64,000 bases of DNA from Candidatus Villigracilaceae bacterium (GCA_026645935.1 JAPKMP010000003.1:1-64000), one strand, 5' to 3'; counted from the first letter of the stretch, positions 49,573 through 58,511 are shown. The notes: generated by a model from the sequence alone, not told the origin. Translations and numbers: made by a program.

Positions 49573-50538
49573 TCAATCCCCCACGACCCAGCGGTCGCGT
49601 CCCAAGTTCTTGGCTTCGAACATGGCATTATCCGCCCGCTTGAGCAGGCTGTGCCACGAATCCTCGCCGATGCGGAATTCCGCGATGCCGATGCTGATGG
49701 TCACCTGCAATTCGAGTTCCTTCACAAGCAATTTTTTATCGCGGAGTCCCCGGCAAAGGCGCGCGGCTTGCTCGACGGCGGCGTTCCGGTCTGAATTGGG
49801 CAGGAGGATGATGAACTCCTCGCCTCCGTATCGACCGACCACATCCGGGTGGCGGATTCCATCCCGCAGGTGGATCGCCACATGCCGCAGGACCTCGTCA
49901 CCGACCGGATGGCCGTACGTGTCGTTGATCAGCTTGAAGTTGTCGATATCCACGACCGATATGGAAAACAAGGTGCGGTAACGCTCCGCCCGCATGACTT
50001 CGTTCTGCATGTCCTTTATGATGGTGCGGCGGTTCGGAAGGAAGGTCAGCGGGTCCACATGCGCCACTTCCTCAGCCTGGGCAATGACCGCCTCCATTTC
50101 GATCTGCTTGTTGCGCGCCAGTTTCTTCGAATATTCGCTTTCCACCTGGAAGAGCCTCACCTGTTTGCGCAATTTTTCCACCATGTCCTCGGCGTCCGCC
50201 TCCGACTCGATGCGCTCGGCAATGAAGAGCATATGCCTGTCGTCAATCGGCACCAGCCAGAAATCACAAAGCACAGCCGCATCCGTTTCGGTGACCGCAA
50301 ACTCGCCCGCCCAGTGATCCTTGATCCCCTCCGCAAGTTTTGAGCGGATCACGCCCGCATCCTTTTGCAGGAATAATTCCTTTAGATTGTTTGCTTTTGG
50401 AAACTGGCTTTTACCCGCCTCGAACGCGGAATTCCATGAGATCAACTCCCCTTCTCGATCCACGAGCGCGATGGCAGCCTGGATGTGATCGAACAGTATT
50501 TTGAGATCCCGTTTGGATAGGTCCGTCAGATTCTTCAT
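49573..50538 (-). CDS. PAS-GGDEF diguanylate cyclase
   Basis: A 321-residue signalling protein. Residues about 10-115 form a PAS-like sensor (ILFDHIQAAIALVDREGELI, 20; SWNSAFEAG). A coiled coil at about 125-158 leads into a GGDEF domain: DPLTFLPNRRTIIKDMQNEV (20), VVDIDNFKLINDTYGHPVGD (20) and YGGEEFIILLP, an active-site GGEEF variant that is normally catalytic. An RxxD inhibitory site (RGLR) is not clearly present. It makes c-di-GMP in response to an unknown cytoplasmic cue. No transmembrane helix. A TAAAAT box six bases before the ATG suggests a leaderless mRNA. Confidence 0.92.
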   Translation of the reverse strand: MKNLTDLSKRDLKILFDHIQAAIALVDREGELISWNSAFEAGKSQFPKANNLKELFLQKDAGVIRSKLAEGIKDHWAGEFAVTETDAAVLCDFWLVPIDDRHMLFIAERIESEADAEDMVEKLRKQVRLFQVESEYSKKLARNKQIEMEAVIAQAEEVAHVDPLTFLPNRRTIIKDMQNEVMRAERYRTLFSISVVDIDNFKLINDTYGHPVGDEVLRHVAIHLRDGIRHPDVVGRYGGEEFIILLPNSDRNAAVEQAARLCRGLRDKKLLVKELELQVTISIGIAEFRIGEDSWHSLLKRADNAMFEAKNLGRDRWVVGD

Positions 50539-50544
50539 GAGATA

Positions 50545-50550
50545 ATTTTA
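50545..50550 (-). promoter_or_regulatory. -10 box for the GGDEF gene (leaderless type)
   Basis: Minus-strand TAAAAT with a 6-base gap to ATG 50538. Confidence 0.4.
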
Positions 50551-50619
50551 GCGTATCCACTTGAAAAAAGAATTCAACCTTACAAAATTAGCAACCCCGG
50601 CGCCTTGCAATTTGATCGG

Positions 50620-52401
50620 CTATCTTGCGCCTTTGCGCCCGAACTGACGCTCCAGCATATCCACGCTGAGATGGATCATCGTGGGCCTGCCATGCGGGCA
50701 TGTCCGCGGGGATTGGCATGCCTCCAGGTCGTTCAACAGACTCCTTTGCTCTTCGGAGGTGAGCGCTTGCCCGGCTTTGACCGCCAGCCGTTTGCAGACT
50801 CTCGCCGCAAGCCGCGCCTCCACCTCCGCCGCAAGCGGACTCTCGTCCTCTTCGAAATCCTCCACCAGAGACTTGAGCGCCAGAGCCGGGCTTCCGCCGG
50901 CGAATAAGATCGGCATCGCGCGCACCTGAAATGTATTCGTCCCAAACTCCTCCACCTCGAATCCAAAATGGTTCAGGAAAACCAACTGCTCGATCAATGC
51001 CTTCGATGACTGCGGCGGCAGGGTCACGATCTCCGGAGTTAACAACGATTGCGCTGGAATGCTTTTATTTTCATGCTGGGCCATCAACTTCTCGAACAAA
51101 ACCCGTTCATGCGCCGCATGTTGATCGACAAGATACAGCCCGTCCGGTCCCTCCGCCACCAGATACGTCGCGCCGATCTGACCGATGAGACGGAGCAAGG
51201 GAACGCCGGTGGAGAAAGCAGATTGAGAATTGGGAGATTGGAGACTGGAGACTGGAGACTCGTCACTCGCCGACTCCATACTCGTCAACCCGCCACTCTC
51301 CACTTTCAACTCTTCATCATGCCCAATACTCCAATCGATTCCCACTTCTCTTCTTGGAAGTTCATCCGTCCGCGACCTTGATCCCCACAACTGCGGTGAA
51401 ACAGCCGGGACGGGGGTATATGCCAGCAAAGCTTTTCTCACCGAACGCTGAACAAAACTAAAAACCTTGTCTTGCGCCCTAAATCTCACCTCCGCCTTCG
51501 TCGGGTGGACGTTCACATCCACCTCTTCGGGAGCCATCTCCAGGAACAAGGCCGTGAGCGGATAACGTCCCACCATCAAGAGCGTGTGATAGGCCTGCAG
51601 CAAGGCTGAGTTGAGTGAAATCTCCTGCACCCAGCGCCCGTTGATGAAGAAAGTGATCTCCTTGCGATTCGAACGGGTCAGCGAAACGGGGCTTATAAAA
51701 CCTGCGAGCGTCATACCCTCTTCGCCAGCCATCACCTCCAGCATTTGTTTGGCGACGTCCACGCCATACAAAGCCGCGAGGATCGCCCGCCTGTCACCAT
51801 CTCCCGCCGTTTGCAATGTGGTTTGCTTTCCATCCATCACTTTGAAGCGGGCAGTCGGATACGCCAGGGCATAACGCGTCACCAAAGAATCGATCGCGCG
51901 GCGTTCGGTCACATCGGTCTTCAGGAATTTCAAACGCGCGGGCACGTTGTAAAAAAGATTCTCCACGCGCACCACGGTCCCTTTCGGCGCGCCCGCCTTT
52001 TCGACCTTTCCCGACACGCCTCCCTCCACTTTCAAGCGCGCGCCTTCTTTGGCGGATTCCACTCGCGACGTGATCGTCATGTGCGAGACCGAGCCTATCG
52101 AAGCCAGGGCTTCGCCCCGGAAGCCAAGGGTCCGGATGTGGAACAAGTCCCCGGACTGGACCAGTTTCGAGGTCGCATGACGCGAGGCGGCTAATGCCAA
52201 TTCATCCGCTGGTATTCCGGTGCCGTCATCCGCCACCTCGACCAGAGTCCGCCCCGCATCCATTATCGAAATGGAAATATAGTTCGCGCCCGCATCCAAT
52301 GCATTTTCCGTCAGTTCTTTAACCACAGAAGCGGGTCTCTCCACCACTTCACCGGCGGCGATCTGCGACGAGACTTCGGATGAAAGCAATCGAATGGGCA
52401 T
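50620..52401 (-). CDS. mutL: DNA mismatch repair protein MutL
   Basis: A 593-residue MutL. The N-terminal GHKL ATPase has IAAGEVVERPASVVKELTEN (20), ADDGTGIPADELALAASRHA (20) and TLGFRGEALASIGSVS. The transducer domain follows (FFINGRWVQ; VDVNVHPTKAEVRFR). The C-terminal endonuclease domain has the DQHAAHERVLFE metal-binding motif and the terminal TCPHGRPTMIHL, so it is of the nicking type found in organisms without MutH. The linker near residue 385-395 is encoded by a GGAGACT tandem repeat (51221-51262). The divergent HAD gene shares the same TATAAT box. mutS is not in the window. Confidence 0.96.
   Translation of the reverse strand: MPIRLLSSEVSSQIAAGEVVERPASVVKELTENALDAGANYISISIMDAGRTLVEVADDGTGIPADELALAASRHATSKLVQSGDLFHIRTLGFRGEALASIGSVSHMTITSRVESAKEGARLKVEGGVSGKVEKAGAPKGTVVRVENLFYNVPARLKFLKTDVTERRAIDSLVTRYALAYPTARFKVMDGKQTTLQTAGDGDRRAILAALYGVDVAKQMLEVMAGEEGMTLAGFISPVSLTRSNRKEITFFINGRWVQEISLNSALLQAYHTLLMVGRYPLTALFLEMAPEEVDVNVHPTKAEVRFRAQDKVFSFVQRSVRKALLAYTPVPAVSPQLWGSRSRTDELPRREVGIDWSIGHDEELKVESGGLTSMESASDESPVSSLQSPNSQSAFSTGVPLLRLIGQIGATYLVAEGPDGLYLVDQHAAHERVLFEKLMAQHENKSIPAQSLLTPEIVTLPPQSSKALIEQLVFLNHFGFEVEEFGTNTFQVRAMPILFAGGSPALALKSLVEDFEEDESPLAAEVEARLAARVCKRLAVKAGQALTSEEQRSLLNDLEACQSPRTCPHGRPTMIHLSVDMLERQFGRKGAR
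51221..51262. repeat. GGAGATT/GGAGACT tandem repeat in the mutL linker
   Basis: Four to five copies of a 7-mer GGAGA(T/C)T with spacer variation, translated in frame in the flexible linker. The same module occurs before the gene ending at 2993. Confidence 0.75.
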
Positions 52402-52407
52402 GGCACG

Positions 52408-52415
52408 ATTATAAT
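52408..52415. promoter_or_regulatory. Shared bidirectional -10 box for mutL and the HAD gene
   Basis: ATTATAAT reads as TATAAT on both strands. It is six bases from the mutL ATG (52401) and six bases from the HAD ATG (52422), so both transcripts would be leaderless. Confidence 0.6.
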
Positions 52416-52421
52416 CATCAA

Positions 52422-53057
52422 ATGCGCTTTACCACCATCTTCTTCGACCTCGACGACACGCTCTACCCGCCAGGCACAGGGTTGTGGAATGCCATCAAGG
52501 AACGCATGAACACTTATATGCGCGAGCGCATGGGCTTTCCTGAAGAACAGATCGCGCGCATCCGGGAAAAATATTATCTGCAATATGGAACGACCCTGCG
52601 CGGCTTGCAAGCCAATCACGATATCGATCCGCAGGATTTTCTCGCTTATGTGCATGACCTGCCTCTGAAGGATTATCTGACTCCGAATCCGACCCTGCGC
52701 TCGGTCATCGCTTCGCTCCCGACCCGTAACCTGATCTTCACGAACGCAGACATTCCCCACGCCGAAAGAGTCCTGACCGCTCTCGACCTGCGCGATTTGT
52801 TCGACGTCATTGTAGACATCAATGCCATCTCACCCTATTGCAAACCCATGCCTGAGTCATTTCGGGTCGCAATGAAAGCGGCAGGGGAAAAAGACCCTGC
52901 TAATTGCGTGATGATCGACGACATCCATCGCACCACCAGCGCGGCGAGCCAGGCGGGCTTGTTCAGCATCCTGTACAACGAAACCTTCCCCGTCGAAAGC
53001 GCCGACGCTCACCTGACGGATTGGAACGAATTAAAGAACATTCTGGAAAGGCAGTGA
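52422..53057 (+). CDS. HAD-family phosphatase, pyrimidine 5'-nucleotidase (SDT1)-like
   Basis: A 211-residue HAD hydrolase, start ATG 52422. The N-terminal TTIFFDLDDTLYPPGTGLWN (20) carries the Asp nucleophile (D9) and acid/base Asp (D11). LPTRNLIFTNADIPHAERVL (20) is motif II, CKPMPESF motif III with Lys, and VMIDDIHRTTSAASQAGL motif IV. The early GTGLWNAIKERMNTYMRERM (20) cap region matches the pyrimidine 5'-nucleotidase (SDT1/PPA) subgroup. It dephosphorylates a small phosphate ester, possibly UMP/CMP. It is followed four bases later by a small membrane gene. Confidence 0.87.
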   Translation: MRFTTIFFDLDDTLYPPGTGLWNAIKERMNTYMRERMGFPEEQIARIREKYYLQYGTTLRGLQANHDIDPQDFLAYVHDLPLKDYLTPNPTLRSVIASLPTRNLIFTNADIPHAERVLTALDLRDLFDVIVDINAISPYCKPMPESFRVAMKAAGEKDPANCVMIDDIHRTTSAASQAGLFSILYNETFPVESADAHLTDWNELKNILERQ

Positions 53058-53060
53058 CCC

Positions 53061-53303
53061 ATGGAAGAAAACAAGATCCTCATCGGCGCGTTGATCTTCT
53101 TCGGGCTGATCCTTGGCTCGAACTTCGTCATGTACGCCATCGCGCGCGGAGCGGCGCGCCCCGGCGGGGGGCATTGGCTGGATGTGATCGCCAAATCCCT
53201 GACGGCGAATCCGGCGAAAAAAAGGGACGATATGGATGAACTGCGGCGCTCGGTCCGGGAATTGAGCGAAGGCGGGAAGGAATCAGGCAAAGAACCCGAA
53301 TAA
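53061..53303 (+). CDS. Small single-helix membrane protein
   Basis: An 80-residue protein. After a short N-terminus, ILIGALIFFGLILGSNFVMY (20) forms one membrane helix. The cytoplasmic tail contains RPGGGHWLDVIAKSLTANPA (20) and a charged, Glu/Lys-rich end. No family recognised. The ATG lies four bases after the HAD stop, so it is co-translated with it. Confidence 0.7.
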   Translation: MEENKILIGALIFFGLILGSNFVMYAIARGAARPGGGHWLDVIAKSLTANPAKKRDDMDELRRSVRELSEGGKESGKEPE

Positions 53304-53456
53304 AAAGCCGTTCTTACACAAATCGTATAATTCATTCAGCAATCCTTAATAACCAATTGGTATCTTTCCGCGTAAAGGTAGACATGGGCGGCTCGTCAAT
53401 ATACGCGAATTGTCAGCCGACCTTTTATTGATGAAAAAGCCGAATTGGAGGCACTT

Positions 53457-54725
53457 GTGAATAAAACTTTAAAGGCAGTCCTGCTCGTCCTGGCTGTCCT
53501 AATCGTGGCGCTTGGTTCGTTTGCCGGGGGCTTTGTAACGGGTCATCTCCTGCCTTTCGGGACCTTCCCGATGGCTGGGATTACCGATGTCCCCACCGAA
53601 GCCCCGCCTTCGACCGCTTCGCCTGAACAGCTTGCCGCCACCCCGGAAGAACTGCAAACCCTCTTCGCCCCGTTCTGGCAGGCATGGAACCTCATCCATG
53701 AAAATTATGTCGACCAGCCCGTGGACGACGTTGCGCTCATGCGCGGCGCCATCGACGGCATGATGCAGGCTCTCGGCGATGAGCACTCCACGTACATGAA
53801 CCCGGAGGAATACCAACAGGCAAATGAAAGCCTCGAAGGTTCTTATGAAGGCATCGGCGCATATGTGGATACGACGACAGATTACCTGACCATCACCAGT
53901 CCCATCCCCGGTTCTCCCGCAGAGGCGGCAGGGCTGCTTCCAGGCGATAAGATCGTCGCCATCGACGGCGAAGACATGACCGGAATCGACGCCGAACTTG
54001 CCCGGCGCAAGGTGCTCGGTCCAGCCGGGTCGAAGGTCGTGCTCACGATCGTGCGCGAAGGCGCAGAATCACCGCTCGAATTCACCATTGTCCGGGCGCG
54101 CATTACCATCGCTTCAGCCGATGGCGAAATGCTCGAAGGGAATATTGCCTATATCCAGGTGACGACATTTGGTCCCAACACCATGCCCGAGTTAAACTCG
54201 GTCCTGGAAGAACTGATGCCGCAAAAGCCCAAAGCCATTATCCTCGACCTGCGCAACAATGGCGGGGGTTTTCTGCAGACCTCTGTGGATGTCACCTCGC
54301 AGTTCCTCGAGCAGGGAGTCGTCCTTTACGAACAATATGGAGACGGGAATCGCATTACGTTTGAAGTCGTTCCGGGCGGCGGCGCCACCGATGCGGACAT
54401 CCCAATGATCGTGCTCATCAACGAAGGCTCCGCCTCCGCTTCCGAGATCGTGGCGGGTGCGTTACAGGATTCAGGACGCGCCAAACTCCTTGGCACGGTA
54501 TCCTATGGCAAGGGCTCGGTGCAAATTTGGTATCCCCTTTCGGAGGAAAACGGCGCAGTGCGCGTCACCATTGCGAAATGGCTCACACCGAATGGAAATA
54601 CCATCCATGATATTGGCCTCACCCCCGATTATCCGGTGGAACTCACAGAGGACGACCGGATAGCGGACCGCGACCCGCAATTGGACGAAGCCGTTCGTAT
54701 TTTGTTGGAAATGATCGGACAATAA
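53457..54725 (+). CDS. S41 family carboxy-terminal processing protease (CtpA/Tsp-like)
   Basis: A 422-residue secreted or membrane-anchored protease. I use GTG 53457, which has GGAGG seven bases upstream; the TTG at 53445 is part of that ribosome site. One N-terminal helix anchors it. HENYVDQPVDDVALMRGAID (20) is the N-terminal cap, PDZ spans about 135-210 (ITSPIPGSPAEAAGLLPGDK, 20), and the S41 core has ILDLRNNGGGFLQTSVDVTS (20), EGSASASEIVAGALQDSGRA (20) and SYGKGSVQ. Catalytic-type Ser 327 and Lys 352 are 25 residues apart, as in Tsp. It trims or degrades extracytoplasmic proteins. Confidence 0.94.
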   Translation: MNKTLKAVLLVLAVLIVALGSFAGGFVTGHLLPFGTFPMAGITDVPTEAPPSTASPEQLAATPEELQTLFAPFWQAWNLIHENYVDQPVDDVALMRGAIDGMMQALGDEHSTYMNPEEYQQANESLEGSYEGIGAYVDTTTDYLTITSPIPGSPAEAAGLLPGDKIVAIDGEDMTGIDAELARRKVLGPAGSKVVLTIVREGAESPLEFTIVRARITIASADGEMLEGNIAYIQVTTFGPNTMPELNSVLEELMPQKPKAIILDLRNNGGGFLQTSVDVTSQFLEQGVVLYEQYGDGNRITFEVVPGGGATDADIPMIVLINEGSASASEIVAGALQDSGRAKLLGTVSYGKGSVQIWYPLSEENGAVRVTIAKWLTPNGNTIHDIGLTPDYPVELTEDDRIADRDPQLDEAVRILLEMIGQ

Positions 54726-54739
54726 CGAAAGGATTGAAA

Positions 54740-55432
54740 ATGTTTTTCTTCGACCCCACCTATTTGATCTTTATGATCCCCGCCTTTATCCTCATGGCGC
54801 TCACATCGTGGTATGTGAAGGCGGCGTACAACAAATGGAGCCGGGTGGCTGCCGGCAGTCGTTTCAGCGGCCATGAAGCCACCAGAAGACTGATCGCCTC
54901 CGTCGGGCTTCCTGGTGTGAAGATTCAAGGCACACCGGGCGAAATGACGGACCATTATGACCCGCGCGACAAGACCGTGTATCTTTCGCAGGGCGTGGCA
55001 AACAGCCCTTCGGTCGCCGCATTGGCGATCGCCGCGCACGAACTCGGTCATGCCCAGCAGGACGCCGAGGATTATTTCCCGCTCAAGTTCCGCGGCACGC
55101 TCGTTCCGTTGGTGAACATCGGATCGAATCTCGGCTGGATTCTGATCCTCATCGGCTTGATCCTGCAATGGACACAGCTGGCATGGATCGGCGTGCTGGT
55201 CTTCTCCGGAGGCGCGCTCTTTGCGTTGATCACCCTGCCCGTGGAATTCGACGCCTCAGCCCGCGCCCGCCGCATGCTTGCCGAAAGCGGCATCATCCAG
55301 ACCGACGCGGAGATGCGCGGCGTCAGCAATGTGCTCAATGCCGCGGCATTGACTTACGTGGCAGGCCTGGTCACGGCGATCCTGCAATTACTGTATTACG
55401 TCTCGCTCGTCAGCGGAAGAAGCCGCGACTGA
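54740..55432 (+). CDS. Zinc metallopeptidase, YugP-like, membrane-bound
   Basis: A 230-residue peptidase, start ATG 54740 (MFFFDPTYLIFMIPAFILMA, 20). The catalytic motif AIAAHELGHAQQD lies at about 98-110, with a distal glutamate-rich segment LPVEFDASARARRMLAESGI (20) that is typical of YugP-type proteases. Four membrane helices surround the active-site domain. YugP family members are putative membrane peptidases without a fixed substrate. It is 14 bases downstream of the CtpA-like gene, suggesting a joint role in envelope proteolysis. Confidence 0.9.
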   Translation: MFFFDPTYLIFMIPAFILMALTSWYVKAAYNKWSRVAAGSRFSGHEATRRLIASVGLPGVKIQGTPGEMTDHYDPRDKTVYLSQGVANSPSVAALAIAAHELGHAQQDAEDYFPLKFRGTLVPLVNIGSNLGWILILIGLILQWTQLAWIGVLVFSGGALFALITLPVEFDASARARRMLAESGIIQTDAEMRGVSNVLNAAALTYVAGLVTAILQLLYYVSLVSGRSRD

Positions 55433-55599
55433 TAAAATATAATTAACCCCGAATCTATTCGGAGTAACACAAATCACCATACAAATTGTCACCCTTCGCG
55501 GCGCTAAGACAATCGTTGAGATGCTCCGCTCCGCTTAGCATGACGCCTAAAAGCGTCAGGCAATTAATGTTATCCTGAATAACTGCTTTTAAAAACAAA

Positions 55600-55630
55600 C
55601 TCACCCACGAAACCTAAATTTCGGGGTGAG
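55600..55630 (+). terminator. Candidate terminator between convergent genes
   Basis: CTCACC (55600-55605) pairs with GGTGAG (55625-55630), and GAAA with TTTC inside. A short T-containing tract follows. The rest of 55433-55650 holds a degraded CGCGGCGCTAAG/CTTAGCATG repeat-like piece and no gene. Confidence 0.5.
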
Positions 55631-55650
55631 TAATGTTTTGTCACATACTT

Positions 55651-56976
55651 TTATCTTGGAGCCTCAACCTGTTCCCCTTCGAACAGATGCTCCGCCTCCA
55701 TGCCGGGCAACGGCTTCGGCAATCGCATCGCCTGGACAACCAGGTCCGTCAGCGCTGTAACATGAATGTTCAAGTTGTAATGTTCGTTCAGGTCGCCGAT
55801 CTGCAAACGGCAGTTCTCGCAAGCCGCGACCACGGTACGCGCGCCAGTACTTTTGATTTGATCCGCCTTGGGTTTGCCAGCCGCAATCCTCCGCTCGGCA
55901 TATTCGGCGAGGGCGACGATCCCGCCTCCGCCGCCGCAACATAAGGCTTCGGCTTTGTTGGGCGTCATCTCGCGGAAGTCCCTGACAATACTTTTCAATA
56001 CATAACGCGGCTCTTCCAACAGCCCGCCATTGCGCGCCAGATTGCACGAATCGTGATAGGTCACAGAGCCGGGAATTCCCGTCGGGTCTACCTTGATCTT
56101 CCCGTCCGAGATATACCCGGCAAGCACCTCAATCAACGAACGGACTTTGAAATCGAATTGACCCGCAAACCAGTTCGGCACGTCCCAGCGGTAACATGAA
56201 TAGGCATGTCCGCATTCGGAGATGACGATTTCCTCCACGCCCAGCCGGTTGGCTTCATCCACGATCCGTTTGGCAACCTGCTTGGCGCGGTTCACATCCG
56301 CCAGAAACACCCCGTAGTTGGAAGCTTCGAAGATCGAGAGAGTCCAATCCTCCTTTGCGGCATTGAATACAACGGCGGGCGGCAGGATGGTATGCGCACC
56401 AGCCAACGGAACGTATAGAATCTTCGCGCCCTGCTTTTCCACAGGAATGGTCGCATTCTCATCGCCTGTGATATCGCGCAACTGCTTTTCCATGTCCGCG
56501 ATCTGCTCGAGGAACATTTCCTTGTAGAACGAAGGATCGTTTCCCTTTTCGATGGCGGCATCGGCAAGCATGACAAGAATTTCAGGAGCAGTTCCGCCCG
56601 CAGTCGCCATGGCGCGGATGGCGCGCATCATCAACGGCGTATCCACACCCAGCGGACAGTTGACCGTGCATCGCCGACATAAGGTGCATTGGCTGAATGC
56701 AATTTCAGTCAAATTTGCAAGTGTCGTTTCGTCAAGTTTTTTCGCGCGCGTCCAAACGGGGAACAGCCTGCTGATGAAATCGTGTTCGTAGCGGTACACA
56801 TTCCGCAACTGCTCGGCGCGATATGCCGGGATGTGTTCCACTTTCGGTTCGGCGCGGTAATAGTGACAAGCCTCCGCGCAAATACCGCAGCGGGCGCAGG
56901 CTTCGAGTGCGGTCTCCAACGGCTGATTGAGCTGCGCTTCGAGGGTTTTCAAGGCAAGTTCGATCGTTTCGGTCAT
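55651..56976 (-). CDS. HdrD/DsrK-like iron-sulfur oxidoreductase
   Basis: A 441-residue cytoplasmic protein with two 4Fe-4S sites and two CCG domains. CARCGICAEACHYYRAEP and CTLCRRCTVNCPLGVD bind clusters near the N-terminus. The C-terminal CCG motifs are YHDSCNLARNGG and LCCGGGGGIVALAEYAERRI (20), the thiol-disulfide catalytic site of the heterodisulfide-reductase family, with ISECGHAYSCYRWDVP as first CCG-type block. It has a GAGG ribosome site and starts seven bases after the stop of the membrane cytochrome-like gene. Together the two resemble DsrMK/HdrDE cores, so it probably reduces or oxidises a protein or small-molecule di-/persulfide. Confidence 0.9.
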   Translation of the reverse strand: MTETIELALKTLEAQLNQPLETALEACARCGICAEACHYYRAEPKVEHIPAYRAEQLRNVYRYEHDFISRLFPVWTRAKKLDETTLANLTEIAFSQCTLCRRCTVNCPLGVDTPLMMRAIRAMATAGGTAPEILVMLADAAIEKGNDPSFYKEMFLEQIADMEKQLRDITGDENATIPVEKQGAKILYVPLAGAHTILPPAVVFNAAKEDWTLSIFEASNYGVFLADVNRAKQVAKRIVDEANRLGVEEIVISECGHAYSCYRWDVPNWFAGQFDFKVRSLIEVLAGYISDGKIKVDPTGIPGSVTYHDSCNLARNGGLLEEPRYVLKSIVRDFREMTPNKAEALCCGGGGGIVALAEYAERRIAAGKPKADQIKSTGARTVVAACENCRLQIGDLNEHYNLNIHVTALTDLVVQAMRLPKPLPGMEAEHLFEGEQVEAPR

Positions 56977-56983
56977 GGCAGCC

Positions 56984-57610
56984 TCATTTCAGCGGTTCGG
57001 GATGGGGAAATACGGCGCGCCGCCCGAAGAATTTCCCAAAGAAAGTACGCGAAAAGAAGAAATACAGGCAGTGACGAATCTTTCCGAGCGGAATGTACGC
57101 GAACGTCACCGCGCTGACGATATACATCGGAACGACAAACGCTTCAAAGACCAAACCCAAGCCTGTTACTGCGATAAAAAGCGTCGTCAGCCAGACGGCA
57201 AAATGGTCGTCAGGCAGGGACAAACCGCGCAGGTTGTGTTCGGCGAGTCGCATGACTCCGCCCGCGGCGCCGAGCAAGGCTCCGAGGATCAGGACCCAGA
57301 ACAAAGTCGAGGAAAGAAGCGGGGGAAGGAATCCCCGTAACGGGCTGAGGATCACCGTTCCAATGGCAGCAAAGATCCCGATATGAAATCCTATCCCGCG
57401 CAGGTATGCGATCAAGTGAATGCGCGTGGATTCTTTTGCCCAGGGCATCATGCCTGTTGTGAACGCGTAGGCGATCCCGTGCGGGATGTTTCCCTTGACC
57501 GGGGATTTGTCGATGGGCAGAGCGCGGCGTTTGGTCTCGGCGTAGCGAAGGTAGATTCCGAAGAGACCGGCAGCAAGTCCCGCGAGAGCGAGCAGTTGGA
57601 AGATGAGCAT
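56984..57610 (-). CDS. Membrane cytochrome b-type subunit, DsrM/NarI/HdrE-like
   Basis: A 208-residue protein with about five helices. RIHLIAYLRGIGFHIGIFAA (20) and RLAEHNLRGLSLPDDHFAVW (20) carry histidines at positions suited to haem b ligation, as in the NarI/DsrM family, and YIPLGKIRHCLYFFFSRTFF (20) is the standard closing motif. It would pass quinone-pool electrons to or from the HdrD-like partner. GGAGG precedes the ATG. In its C-terminus the basic FGRRAVFPHPEPLK is unremarkable. Confidence 0.87.
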   Translation of the reverse strand: MLIFQLLALAGLAAGLFGIYLRYAETKRRALPIDKSPVKGNIPHGIAYAFTTGMMPWAKESTRIHLIAYLRGIGFHIGIFAAIGTVILSPLRGFLPPLLSSTLFWVLILGALLGAAGGVMRLAEHNLRGLSLPDDHFAVWLTTLFIAVTGLGLVFEAFVVPMYIVSAVTFAYIPLGKIRHCLYFFFSRTFFGKFFGRRAVFPHPEPLK

Positions 57611-57665
57611 CTGGATTCCTCCGTTATGACAGGACTCTCTTAATCAGTCCCATCATGACACCGAT

Positions 57666-57902
57666 CTACTTGAGTCTCTTCACTACGAACTTGAAGATCT
57701 TGTCCTGTTTTTCGAGCGTGACCAATTCATGGCCGGTGGAACGCGCCCAGGCTGGGATGTCTGCCATGACGCCGGGGTCGGTGGCGATGGCTTCGATCAA
57801 TTCGCCGACCTGCACCTGTTTGATCGCCTGCGCGATCTTGACGACGGGCATCGGGCACAACAAACCTTTGAAATCGAGGGTGAGTTTTGGGGTCTCGGTC
57901 AT
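57666..57902 (-). CDS. TusA/SirA-like sulfur carrier protein
   Basis: A 78-residue TusA-fold protein. DFKGLLCPMPVVKIAQAIKQ (20) holds the persulfide-bearing Cys in the CPxP motif, here CPMP, near residue 16. VGELIEAIATDPGVMADIPA (20) and WARSTGHELVTLEK follow as in YedF/TusA carriers. It receives sulfane sulfur and hands it on, probably between the DsrE-like protein encoded upstream and the HdrD-like enzyme downstream. AAGGAA precedes the ATG. Confidence 0.93.
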   Translation of the reverse strand: MTETPKLTLDFKGLLCPMPVVKIAQAIKQVQVGELIEAIATDPGVMADIPAWARSTGHELVTLEKQDKIFKFVVKRLK

Positions 57903-57981
57903 TTTGAATTCCTTTTGATTATGCGTAGCAGGCTTTCCCTAATGCTGATGACGCCGAAGAGGGCGCACATTACGCAGCAGG

Positions 57982-58464
57982 TTAGATGAAGAACTGGATG
58001 CTGGATTCCTTCGCGTGTTCCAGCATGGTGGCCACTCCGACGGGTTCGGTCGTTTCGGGGATCAGATGATCGCAGTTGATCTCCATGACGTCCATGCTCA
58101 TCTGGCAGGGCATCAATTTAACCCCGAGATCGATCGCCGCCTGACGAAGTTCGGGCAACTGCGTGACGCCCTTCTGCTTCATCATCAGTTTGAACATCCA
58201 GCGCCCCATGCCGCCCATGTTCAGGCGGGAGGGACCGATGGCGTTGAGTCCGCCGCGGTTCATCACACCGAGCATACGGCCGAACAAGCCCTTGCCGGTG
58301 AATACGCCGTCGCGTTGAATGGCTTTCAATCCCCAAAAGGTGAAGAACATGACTACTTCCATGCCCGCCGCCGCCGCGCCGGATGCTATGATGTATGAAG
58401 CCATCACCTTGTCCAGGTCGCCGCTCAGGACAACCAATGTAAGTTTTTCCTTCTTCTCGAACAT
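57982..58464 (-). CDS. DsrE/DsrF-like (DsrE2-type) sulfur-relay protein
   Basis: A 160-residue protein, start ATG 58464, which has GGAGG five bases upstream. LTLVVLSGDLDKVMASYIIA (20), GMEVVMFFTFWGLKAI and the C-terminal LGVKLMPCQMSMDVMEINCD (20) match the DsrE2 branch, with the conserved Cys in PCQMSMDV as likely persulfide carrier. Several Met-rich helices in the middle are usual for this branch. It follows the ArsR gene and precedes tusA-like, so sulfur transfer within one operon is likely. Confidence 0.88.
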   Translation of the reverse strand: MFEKKEKLTLVVLSGDLDKVMASYIIASGAAAAGMEVVMFFTFWGLKAIQRDGVFTGKGLFGRMLGVMNRGGLNAIGPSRLNMGGMGRWMFKLMMKQKGVTQLPELRQAAIDLGVKLMPCQMSMDVMEINCDHLIPETTEPVGVATMLEHAKESSIQFFI

Positions 58465-58511
58465 TTCAGCCTCCATTTGATTTGATCGCGCTCCCGCGAA
58501 CACGGGGCGCG

